11,770 nucleotides of DNA from Clostridia bacterium (GTDB taxonomy: Bacteria; Bacillota; Clostridia; Oscillospirales; CAG-272). The notes beneath the pieces were generated by a model, which was given only the letters and a program-made list of their open reading frames with translations, did no database searches and was not told where the DNA came from. The stretch spans positions 1 through 11,770 of the forward strand of contig JAFOAB010000318.1 of assembly GCA_017382555.1 (NCBI GenBank), in the 5' to 3' direction. This document shows positions 5,430 to 11,770 of the stretch, one piece after another (positions within the stretch are counted from its first letter, which is position 1; each line of letters opens with the position of its first letter). Position numbers and translations under genes: made by a program.

Positions 5430-6814
5430 ACGAAGCAAAAAACACAAATGCGCGCCCGCCCTCCGGTGCGGAGCGCAAAAAAACGGATAACCGCAGAAAA
5501 AGGCGGCTTTCCGACATATTCGACACCGTGTATCTGAAGGGTGTTCTCATCGGTGCCGTTCTTTCCGCAGTGCTGCTTGGACTCGTGTATTACGTTTGCT
5601 GGCACGTCACGGGCGGCTTTGAGGGTGCTGTGGAGGTTACCCCGGCATTAAGTGCCACCGCAGAGGTGCGCTATGATGCCGTCGGATATATGTTCCGTGA
5701 TGAAACGGTGCTGTATTCGCAGTATTCCGGTGCAATAAATGCTGTTCGTGCGGACGGTGAGCGCGTCGGCGCGGGTGAGCTTCTGCTTACCGCATATAGG
5801 GAAGCGGACGTTGATAACGTTACCGGTCGCCTTAAGGAGATAGACGCGCGTATATCGGTGCTTGAGCGATCCGCTGTTGGCGAGAACGTCTCGGTGTCCT
5901 ATACCAAGGCGCTGGAAAACAGCATATCCGTTAAGCTGGAGCAGGTGCGTGCTGCACTTGCGGCCGGTGAGTATGCAAAGGCGAGGGCGTTAAGCGATGA
6001 GCTGCTTGTCCTCTTGAATCGCAAGAATCTCGTGTTTTCATCGGAGCACGGATATACCGCACAGCTTGACGCTTTGAAGGCGGAAAAAGCAACGCTTTCC
6101 TCAAGGCTTACCGGTGAAAGTGCGCGTGTGTACGCCCCCTATGCCGGATACTTTTACAGTTCCTGTGACGGTGGAGAGTCTCTTTATACCCTGAAAAATC
6201 TTGAAGCAATTACCCCCACCGCGCTTGACGCATTGATAGCATCGAGAGCGGAGAGTGTGGATGGAAGGACTGCCGTGGGTAAAATATCCGCCTCGCGCAA
6301 GTGGTATCTTGTTGTGGAAACGGAGACCTCAAGCCTTGCGGAATATTACGTCGGTAAGGAATACGAGCTTGAGTTTACCGATTGCGGTGGGCTTGAGCTT
6401 GATATGCTGCTTCAGCGGACTGTGGAGGAGGGTGAAAGGGCGCTTCTGGTTTTTGAAAGCGACAAGCTTCCCGAGGATCTCGATATGGTGCGTATGCACA
6501 ACGTATCCATCAAGCTGAAGACGTACAGCGGTATCCGCGTTCCCGTTTCCGCCATAAGATTCGTTGATGGGCGCGAGGGCGTGTATGCAATGTTCGGCAA
6601 TACCGTTTTGTTCCGCGTTATTGACGTTATCGGCACCGTGGACGGCTACGCATACGTTTCTGAAAACGGAGAGCCCGTAACCGTTATGGCAGAGGCTAAG
6701 GATAAGGACGGTAACGTGTACGAAAAGGAGGTAGTGCTGTTCGGTGCTCTCGGGCTTTACGACAGCATAATAACCTCGGGCACCGGTCTTTATCACGGCA
6801 TGATTATTGATTGA
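5426..6814 (+). CDS. HlyD-like membrane-fusion/adaptor protein (462 aa)
   Basis: The protein has a basic cytoplasmic N-terminus (about 1-36), one membrane helix (about 39-59), then a long extracytoplasmic part. ATAEVRYDAVGYMFRDETVL and YSGAINAVRADGERVGAGELL form the first half of a lipoyl/barrel-sandwich domain. Residues about 128-230 are helical and Leu/Ala/Glu rich, as in the HlyD hairpin. VYAPYAGYFYSSCDGGE resumes the lipoyl half. The C-terminal beta-barrel shows IRVPVSAIRFVDGREGVYAM, and it ends with LGLYDSIITSGTGLYHG, as in HlyD-family adaptors. The start overlaps miaA by 4 nt and has GGAG at 5414-5417. Such proteins usually work with an ABC exporter, but none is encoded in this window. 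Its place just before yggS-sepF suggests an envelope or division-linked job; that is inference. Family confidence is high, function low. Confidence 0.85.
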   Translation: MNEAKNTNARPPSGAERKKTDNRRKRRLSDIFDTVYLKGVLIGAVLSAVLLGLVYYVCWHVTGGFEGAVEVTPALSATAEVRYDAVGYMFRDETVLYSQYSGAINAVRADGERVGAGELLLTAYREADVDNVTGRLKEIDARISVLERSAVGENVSVSYTKALENSISVKLEQVRAALAAGEYAKARALSDELLVLLNRKNLVFSSEHGYTAQLDALKAEKATLSSRLTGESARVYAPYAGYFYSSCDGGESLYTLKNLEAITPTALDALIASRAESVDGRTAVGKISASRKWYLVVETETSSLAEYYVGKEYELEFTDCGGLELDMLLQRTVEEGERALLVFESDKLPEDLDMVRMHNVSIKLKTYSGIRVPVSAIRFVDGREGVYAMFGNTVLFRVIDVIGTVDGYAYVSENGEPVTVMAEAKDKDGNVYEKEVVLFGALGLYDSIITSGTGLYHGMIID

Positions 6815-6820
6815 GGTAAT

Positions 6821-7528
6821 ATGGAAAATCAGGATTTTTCTTACATAGACAGAAATCTTGCGGAGATACGCGCAAGAATGGAGGCGGCGGCAAAGCGCTC
6901 GGGAAAGGGAAATGCTCCTCGCCTTCTGGTTGCATCCAAGTATGCTACCGCAGAGGAGATGAATTACGCCGCCGCGCTCGGCGTGGAGATGTTTGGTGAA
7001 AACAGGGTTCCGTCTCTTCTCGAAAAATACGATGCGCTTGATAAAAGCGCAGAGCTGCATTTTATCGGCAGTCTGCAGACAAACAAGGTCAAAAGCATTA
7101 TAGGAAAGGTCAGCCTTATCCATTCGCTTGATTCCCTGAGACTTGCGGAGGCGATAGAAAAGCATTCCGCAAGCGCGGGTGTGGTAACCGACGTGCTTTG
7201 CGAGATAAATAGCGGAAGAGAGCCGCAGAAGGGCGGCATAATGCCGGAGGACTTTCCGGCGTTTGCGGAGAAGATATCCGGATTTTCGCACATAAATCTG
7301 CGCGGATTGATGACAATGGCTCCAAATTGCGAAAATATTGAGGATTATCGAAAATATTTTAAAGAAACTTATAATATTTTTATTGACTTTTTTCAAAAAA
7401 AACCGCATAATATAGATAGCTATGTAAAAATGCCGATTTTGTCTATGGGAATGAGCGAAAGCTTCGAAATTGCCATAGAGGAGGGTGCGGACATCGTACG
7501 TGTCGGCAGGGCTGTTTTTAAGAAATAA
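6821..7528 (+). CDS. yggS: YggS/PLPBP-family pyridoxal phosphate homeostasis protein (235 aa)
   Basis: This is the COG0325 family (YlmE in Bacillus), a PLP-binding TIM-barrel protein that buffers pyridoxal phosphate and keeps amino-acid and keto-acid pools balanced, with no known catalytic activity. The PLP lysine is expected at Lys40 in LLVASKYAT. MFGENR (57-62), HFIGSLQTNK (80-89), IHSLDS, CEINSGREPQKGG, LRGLMTMAP and the C-terminal SMGMSESFEIAIEEGADIVRVGRAVF are typical; the usual SxDF is SESF here. Length is normal. The ribosome binding site GAGG (6813-6816) overlaps the stop of the HlyD-like gene, so the two are tightly coupled. Confidence in family is high. Confidence 0.96.
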   Translation: MENQDFSYIDRNLAEIRARMEAAAKRSGKGNAPRLLVASKYATAEEMNYAAALGVEMFGENRVPSLLEKYDALDKSAELHFIGSLQTNKVKSIIGKVSLIHSLDSLRLAEAIEKHSASAGVVTDVLCEINSGREPQKGGIMPEDFPAFAEKISGFSHINLRGLMTMAPNCENIEDYRKYFKETYNIFIDFFQKKPHNIDSYVKMPILSMGMSESFEIAIEEGADIVRVGRAVFKK

Positions 7529-7559
7529 ATAAAAAATACATACATATTTGGAGGATAAA

Positions 7560-8036
7560 ATGGGACTTAAGGATTTTTTCAAGAACTATTCCAGACAGGA
7601 CGATAATTACGATCAGGATACCTATGGCGAAGATTACGACATGGGTTATGCTGCCGAGAATGAGGATGATGCAATGATGGACGACGATAACTACGCGCCC
7701 GAGGCAGCTTCCGCTCCCGTAAACATTTCCGGTAATGCTATCGAGCTTAAGGTAGTGCGCCCCGAGTCTTTCAAGAACGCGGATCAGATTGCAGACCATC
7801 TGCTCAACCGCCGTACCGTAGTGCTTAACCTTGAGGCTGCGGGCAAGGATACCGCAAAGAGACTTATCGACTTCCTTACCGGTGTTGCATTCGCTATCAA
7901 GGGCGATATCCGCAAGGTTTCCAACAACACTTACGTTATCACCCCCGGCAACGTAACCGTTACCGGCGATCCTATGACCGATGCTGCTCGTGCCGCTTTT
8001 GAGGAAGAGGCTGCAGAGGAAAACGCTAATTTCTAA
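7560..8036 (+). CDS. sepF: Cell division protein SepF (158 aa)
   Basis: SepF bundles FtsZ filaments and anchors the Z-ring to the membrane at mid-cell. ATG 7560 is chosen because GGAGG (7550-7554) lies 5 nt upstream; a TTG further up (7548) would lie on that site. The N-terminus MGLKDFFKNY is the amphipathic membrane-binding helix. A very acidic Asp/Glu/Tyr linker (about 13-48) follows. The conserved core is IELKVVRPESFKNADQIADH, NRRTVVLNLE (83-92) and AKRLIDFLTGVAFAIKGDI (99-117), ending VITPGNVTVTG. Residues 139-158 add an acidic tail. It sits 31 nt after yggS and is followed by a terminator-like hairpin before yggT. Confidence 0.97.
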   Translation: MGLKDFFKNYSRQDDNYDQDTYGEDYDMGYAAENEDDAMMDDDNYAPEAASAPVNISGNAIELKVVRPESFKNADQIADHLLNRRTVVLNLEAAGKDTAKRLIDFLTGVAFAIKGDIRKVSNNTYVITPGNVTVTGDPMTDAARAAFEEEAAEENANF

Positions 8037-8070
8037 TCGAATATTGATGGGGCTGTAAGATGCTCTGTCG

Positions 8071-8119
8071 TGCCAAGCTGCCCGAGCTTTTTTTGCCGCG
8101 GGCAGCGTGGCTTTTTATT
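8071..8119 (+). terminator. Terminator-like hairpin between sepF and yggT, possible attenuator
   Basis: GCTGCCCG (8077-8084) pairs with CGGGCAGC (8099-8106). After a single mismatch, GCCA (8072-8075) pairs with TGGC (8108-8111), followed by TTTTTATT (8112-8119). The 14-nt loop contains a T-run. A competing short hairpin, AAGCT (8075-8079)/AGCTT (8085-8089), is itself followed by T (8090-8094); it shares bases with the large stem, so only one can form at a time. It lies inside an operon-like gene train, which points to partial termination after sepF rather than a full stop. Confidence 0.6.
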
Positions 8120-8162
8120 CAGACGGCATTTTTTTCGCCCGTCAAAGCCTTGCAGGTAAAAA

Positions 8163-8432
8163 GTGAACGATTTTGCATTATTCTTTTGTCAGTCGGTCGA
8201 TATATTTCTTCAGGCTATCATTTGGCTTTATTTGGTGCGTTGCGTGCTGAATTTGCTTGGTGCCGATGAAGAAATGCCGCTGATGTTTTTCGCCGTTGCC
8301 ATGACCGAGGTGTTCATTTTGCCGATGCGCATTATTTTTGACAAGCTCGGCTGGTCGGACAATATGATGATAGATATTCCCGGTATGCTTACAATGTTTA
8401 CCCTGTCTACCGTCTATATGGTGTTTTTGTGA
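8163..8432 (+). CDS. yggT: YggT-family small membrane protein (89 aa)
   Basis: This is the YlmG/YggT family, small integral membrane proteins found next to sepF in Firmicutes and near division or osmotic-stress genes elsewhere; the exact role is unsettled. The start is GTG 8163, the first start codon after an in-frame TAA at 8157-8159, with a modest CAGG ribosome binding site (8153-8156). Two hydrophobic segments are visible, about residues 4-32 (FALFFCQSVDIFLQAIIWLY) and about 60-88 (ending TMFTLSTVYMVFL). Between them is the FILPMRIIFDKLGW stretch, equivalent to the usual P-x-R-x(3) region. Length is normal. Its stop overlaps the ylmH start as TGATG. Confidence 0.88.
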   Translation: MNDFALFFCQSVDIFLQAIIWLYLVRCVLNLLGADEEMPLMFFAVAMTEVFILPMRIIFDKLGWSDNMMIDIPGMLTMFTLSTVYMVFL

Positions 8433-9241
8433 TGAGAGAGCATAACAGAGAGACGGAGGCGCTGCTCCTTGCGCGCGGAGGCGAGCTTTTGCGCCGCGCC
8501 GCAAACGGTGTGCCCTCGTGCGGCATTTTCCTTTCCTATGCCGAGCAGACAGAGCTTCTCGCGCTTGCCCGTTCATTGGGTGAAGCAGATAGGCTTCTTC
8601 TGTGGGGCGGATATGAGGATGCCGAGCGTAAAAAGGCTTTTTTTCTTCCCGACAGAATGATGCCCGTATCCGAGCTTGGCGACGTGCATTCCGTTCCGGA
8701 GATATACTTCGGTGACCCGATATGCGCAATAGAGCTTCGGGGAAGCGGGTACAGGGAGCTGACAAACCGTGATTGGCTCGGTGCTGTGCTCAACCTCGGC
8801 ATAGAGCGTGATGCGTGCGGTGATATCCGTACGGACGGTGGAAGCACCGCCTATATGGTGTGTGACCGTTCTGTGGGCGATCTCATTATTCAAGCGCTGG
8901 AGCGTGTCGGCAGAGATACGGTAAAGACACGGGAGATATCCTTTTACGAGCTGGAGACGCTTCTTCCCAAGCGGGAGTTTGAGGCGCTTACGGATACTGT
9001 TCCCGCACCGAGGCTTGATGCCGTTGTCGGCTCGCTTTGCCGTATGGCGAGGGAGAAGGCAAAGGTTGCCGTTCAGTCGGGTGCCGTTCAATGCGGCGGA
9101 CGTACGGTGGAAAAGCCCGATAGCATGGTTTGTGACGGAGATATAATTTCCGTACGCGGACACGGTAAGTTCCGTGTGCTGTCGGTATCGGAGCAGAATA
9201 AAAAAGGCAGATACCGCCTGTTGGCGGAAAAATATAAATGA
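8432..9241 (+). CDS. ylmH: YlmH-type S4-domain RNA-binding protein (269 aa)
   Basis: YlmH has a C-terminal S4 RNA-binding domain; in Bacillus subtilis it has been linked to ribosome-associated quality control on 50S subunits carrying peptidyl-tRNA. The N-terminal region has the family segments GIFLSYAEQTELL (31-43) and RDWLGAVLNLGIERDACGDI (113-132). The S4 domain (about 192-255) shows APRLDAVVGSLCRMAREKA and VQSGAVQCGGRTVEKPDS, followed by GDIISVRGHGKF. ATG 8432 is chosen for the 1-nt TGATG overlap with yggT; GTG 8429 would add one residue and cannot be excluded. No strong ribosome binding site precedes it, so translation probably depends on coupling to yggT. Confidence 0.94.
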   Translation: MREHNRETEALLLARGGELLRRAANGVPSCGIFLSYAEQTELLALARSLGEADRLLLWGGYEDAERKKAFFLPDRMMPVSELGDVHSVPEIYFGDPICAIELRGSGYRELTNRDWLGAVLNLGIERDACGDIRTDGGSTAYMVCDRSVGDLIIQALERVGRDTVKTREISFYELETLLPKREFEALTDTVPAPRLDAVVGSLCRMAREKAKVAVQSGAVQCGGRTVEKPDSMVCDGDIISVRGHGKFRVLSVSEQNKKGRYRLLAEKYK

Positions 9242-9257
9242 TTGTCAGGAGGAAACT

Positions 9258-10037
9258 ATGAATCTTCCCGAAGAAATCAGAAACAAAGAGTTTTCCATAG
9301 CCTTGCGCGGATATAATATATCCGAGGTTGAGGATTACATTGAGCTGCTTCTCGAAAAATACGATACGTTGTATAACGAGAATGCGGAGCTTGCGGACAG
9401 GCTTTCACAGCTTTCCGCAAGATATGAGGCGCTCGCAAGCTCGTCAAAGCGCGCGGAGAGCCTTGTAAAGGATGCGGAAAAGGAAGCCGCAACCATAATA
9501 GCAAATGCTAAAAACGCAACTGCCGCACAGCGCACCGGCGCGGGCAGTCTTTCGGATCTTCTGCGTATTGATGAAAAGCTTGCGCAAAAGACCGAGGAGT
9601 ATAACGCTCTGTGCAAAAAGGTCGAGCAGTTTAAAAACACGCTGTTCGAGCTTTATTCCGCACATATCACCTCGCTTTCCTCCATTGATGCGGAGCCTAT
9701 TGCGGTAAAGACCGCGGCGCCCGAGCCGAAGCCCGAAAAAGCAGCGGCTAAGCCCGCACCCGAAGGGCCGGTCGGAGGTAATGAGGCGACCGTGGAATTC
9801 TCCGTCCCCGTAGGTGAAAAGCCTACGCAGAGGATCGAGCAGGTACCCGCTAATGCGGTAAACAAGGATAAAAAAGAGCCCGAGGAATTTGCATTTACCA
9901 CAGGGCTTAAAATAACCCGTGAGCCCGCCGGAAGCGCAAGCGCGACCAAAAGCTTTTCCGCAGTAAAGGAAAGACTTAATAACGCGAATGCCGAGGCAGA
10001 GGCAGCGGTAACCAAAAAACAGAAAAAATTCTTCTGA
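9258..10037 (+). CDS. divIVA: DivIVA-family coiled-coil pole/septum protein (259 aa)
   Basis: DivIVA proteins bind negatively curved membrane at septa and poles and recruit division, growth or chromosome-anchoring partners. ATG 9258 follows AGGAGG (9247-9252) by 5 nt. The N-terminal lipid-binding domain shows FSIALRGYNISEVEDYIELL (12-31). At the membrane-inserting tip, Bacillus has Phe-Arg before Gly-Tyr; here it is Leu16-Arg17. Coiled coils follow at about 33-80 and 101-135. Residues about 147-259 form a long, probably disordered tail rich in Pro, Ala, Lys and Glu (APEPKPEKAAAKPAPEG), absent from Bacillus DivIVA, ending in basic KKQKKFF. It lies 16 nt after ylmH and 17 nt before ileS. Confidence 0.93.
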   Translation: MNLPEEIRNKEFSIALRGYNISEVEDYIELLLEKYDTLYNENAELADRLSQLSARYEALASSSKRAESLVKDAEKEAATIIANAKNATAAQRTGAGSLSDLLRIDEKLAQKTEEYNALCKKVEQFKNTLFELYSAHITSLSSIDAEPIAVKTAAPEPKPEKAAAKPAPEGPVGGNEATVEFSVPVGEKPTQRIEQVPANAVNKDKKEPEEFAFTTGLKITREPAGSASATKSFSAVKERLNNANAEAEAAVTKKQKKFF

Positions 10038-10054
10038 CACACAGGAGCTATAAA

Positions 10055-11770
10055 ATGGCAGCAGATTACACAAGCACACTTAATCTTCCCAAAACCGAAT
10101 TTTCGATGAGAGCGAATCTCCCGCAGAGAGAGCCCGAAATGCTCAAGGCGGACGAGGAGCTCGGTATTTACGCAAAGCTTCTTGAAAAGAATGCCGACAA
10201 CAAGACCTTTATTCTTCACGACGGCCCTCCCTTTTCTAACGGCTATATTCACATGGGTCACGCGCTCAATAAGATACTTAAGGACTTCATCATTAAGTAT
10301 AAGGCGATGACCGGCTACTGCACTCCCTACGTACCCGGCTGGGATAACCACGGTATGCCCATCGAGAGTGCGATCATCAAGAAGAACAAGCTGGACAGAA
10401 AGAAAATGTCCATTCCGGAATTCCGTAGCGCATGCCATGAGTTTGCGCAGAATTTCGTAGATCTTCAGCGCGAGGATTTCAAGCGTCTCGGCGTTATGGG
10501 CGATTGGGATCACCCCTATCTCACCATGGCTCCCGAAATGGAGGCTGAGGAGGTTCGCGTATTCGGTAAGATGTACGAGAACGGTTACATCTACAAGGGC
10601 CTTAAGCCCGTATACTGGTGCCCCAAGGACGAGACCGCCCTTGCAGAGGCAGAGATCGAGTACAGCGATGACGAGTGCGTTTCCATCTACGTTAAGTTCC
10701 GTCTTGCGGACGATAAGGGTATGCTTGACGGCGTAGATACCGCAAACACCTACTTCATCATCTGGACCACCACCGCGTGGACCCTTCCCGGTAACCTTGC
10801 GATCGCAGTTCATCCCAGAGAAAGCTACGTAGTTGCAAAGGCTGATAACGGCGAGAGCTATATCGTTGCAGAGGCTCTCCTTAACAAGACCATGAAGGCC
10901 GGCGGAATAGAGAACTACGAGATCGTTAAGGTTCTCCGCGGCTCCGATCTTGAGCTTATGGAGGCAGAGCATCCCTTCCTTGACCGTCGCAGCATCCTTT
11001 GTAACGCAGATTACGTTACCATGGACAGCGGTACGGGATGCGTACACACTGCTCCCGGCTTCGGTGCGGATGACTATCGTACCTGCAAGAATTATAACAT
11101 TGATATTATCGTTCCCGTGGATGACCGCGGATATCAGACCGAGGATAGCGGTAAGTACGCAGGTATGTACTATGCCGAGTCCGGTGACGCTATCCTTGCA
11201 GATATGCAGGAAAGCGGCGCACTCTTTGCTTCCGAGAAGATCACCCACTCCTATCCTCACTGCTGGCGTTGCAAGAACCCCATCATCTTCCGCGCAACTC
11301 CCCAGTGGTTCTGCTCCGTTGCCGACTTCCGCGATGCAACCGTAAAGGCTTGTGATGGCGTTGAGTGGCTTCCCGCATGGGGCGGCGAGCGCATCGTTCA
11401 GATGGTTCGTGAGCGCGCAGATTGGTGTATCTCCCGTCAGCGTCATTGGGGTCTTCCTATCCCCGTATTCTATTGCTCCGAGTGCAAGAAGCCCATCTGC
11501 ACACCCGAGACTATCGCAAAGGTTGCCGATATCTTCGCTGAGTGCGGAAGCAACGCTTGGTTTGAAAAGACCGAAACAGAGCTTCTTCCCGACGGATTCG
11601 TATGCCCTCACTGCGGCGGTGTACACTTCTACAAGGAGACCGACACCCTTGACGGTTGGTTCGACTCCGGTACGACACACTTCTCCGTTCTTAACAGAGA
11701 GCTTCACAGCTATCCCGCAGACCTCTACCTCGAGGGTGCGGATCAGTACCGCGGATGGTTCCAGTCCTCT
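10055..11770 (+). CDS. ileS: Isoleucine-tRNA ligase (IleRS), N-terminal 572 residues, 3' end outside window
   Basis: IleRS charges tRNA(Ile) and edits misactivated valine. ATG 10055 follows GGAG (10044-10047). The frame stays open to the last base. The HIGH motif is HMGH (66-69, in GYIHMGHALN), as in Bacillus IleRS. PGWDNHGMPIE replaces the commoner WDTHGLPIE. The editing domain shows IWTTTAWTLPGN and DSGTGCVHTAPGFG. The catalytic core resumes with WCISRQRHWGLPIP and GWFDSGTTH, and the window ends at QYRGWFQSS, just before where KMSKS is expected. Between the last two motifs are CSEC and CPHC pairs, which look like a zinc ribbon. No T-box leader precedes it; the gene follows divIVA by 17 nt. 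Confidence 0.97.
   Translation, partial: MAADYTSTLNLPKTEFSMRANLPQREPEMLKADEELGIYAKLLEKNADNKTFILHDGPPFSNGYIHMGHALNKILKDFIIKYKAMTGYCTPYVPGWDNHGMPIESAIIKKNKLDRKKMSIPEFRSACHEFAQNFVDLQREDFKRLGVMGDWDHPYLTMAPEMEAEEVRVFGKMYENGYIYKGLKPVYWCPKDETALAEAEIEYSDDECVSIYVKFRLADDKGMLDGVDTANTYFIIWTTTAWTLPGNLAIAVHPRESYVVAKADNGESYIVAEALLNKTMKAGGIENYEIVKVLRGSDLELMEAEHPFLDRRSILCNADYVTMDSGTGCVHTAPGFGADDYRTCKNYNIDIIVPVDDRGYQTEDSGKYAGMYYAESGDAILADMQESGALFASEKITHSYPHCWRCKNPIIFRATPQWFCSVADFRDATVKACDGVEWLPAWGGERIVQMVRERADWCISRQRHWGLPIPVFYCSECKKPICTPETIAKVADIFAECGSNAWFEKTETELLPDGFVCPHCGGVHFYKETDTLDGWFDSGTTHFSVLNRELHSYPADLYLEGADQYRGWFQSS

Noticed and set aside
6329..7582. 417-codon open frame on the minus strand
   Set aside because: It overlaps the HlyD-like gene, all of yggS and the start of sepF on the opposite strand; no family resemblance.
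8060..8269. 69-codon plus-strand frame between sepF and yggT
   Set aside because: It runs through the hairpin and then overlaps yggT in another frame. It has no proper ribosome binding site and no recognisable protein features.
10038..10054. T-box leader for ileS
   Set aside because: Only 17 nt separate divIVA from ileS, too short for a T-box; any such control would have to lie elsewhere.
9653..11707. 684-codon open frame on the minus strand
   Set aside because: It lies opposite ileS and the divIVA tail, whose products match known families along their length. The antisense frame is open because of codon bias and shows no recognisable domain or ribosome binding site.

Overview
The window looks like chromosome from an uncultured-type Gram-positive anaerobe of the class Clostridia, probably a gut Oscillospirales or Christensenellales relative. 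This is inferred from three things: the conserved yggS-sepF-yggT-ylmH-divIVA-ileS cell-division/translation cluster of Firmicutes, strong AGGAGG-type ribosome binding sites, and a secreted protein of a kind common in gut Clostridia. No mobile element, CRISPR array, rRNA or tRNA is visible.

Layout. (1) Positions 1-378 are the 3' end of thrS. (2) Positions 379-763 have no protein gene. They hold a good extended -10 promoter (450-478), a CAGA tetranucleotide repeat at the predicted transcription start (483-503) and a strong hairpin terminator (546-594). Together these outline a candidate small RNA of about 110 nt; 596-763 holds nothing I recognise. (3) Positions 764-2993 encode a 690-aa secreted protein with GLUG-like repeats, followed 16 nt later by a 46-aa peptide of unknown function. 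A 13-bp hairpin terminator (3008-3045) ends this unit and is shared with (4), a convergent minus-strand gene for a 95-aa single-pass membrane protein with nine cysteines in 20 residues. (5) From a divergent promoter pair (about 3375-3403 minus, 3463-3491 plus) a long plus-strand gene train begins: a degenerate PfkB-type sugar-kinase homologue, miaA, an HlyD-like membrane-fusion protein, yggS, sepF, yggT, ylmH, divIVA and the first 572 codons of ileS, which runs off the window.

How the genes relate. The train mixes tRNA function (miaA, ileS, with thrS upstream), ribosome-associated quality control (ylmH), PLP homeostasis (yggS) and Z-ring or pole biology (sepF, yggT, divIVA). Genes are tightly packed, with 4-nt or 1-nt overlaps or short gaps. 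The exception is a 126-nt gap between sepF and yggT that contains a terminator-like hairpin and could give sepF a different dose from the genes after it.

The points most worth a second look are the candidate small RNA beside thrS, the secreted protein/46-aa peptide pair, the Cys-rich mini membrane protein, the apparently catalytically dead PfkB homologue at the head of the operon, the HlyD-like protein without a visible transporter partner, and the sepF-yggT attenuator-like element. I see no clear evidence of a complete new defence, mobile or biosynthetic system.
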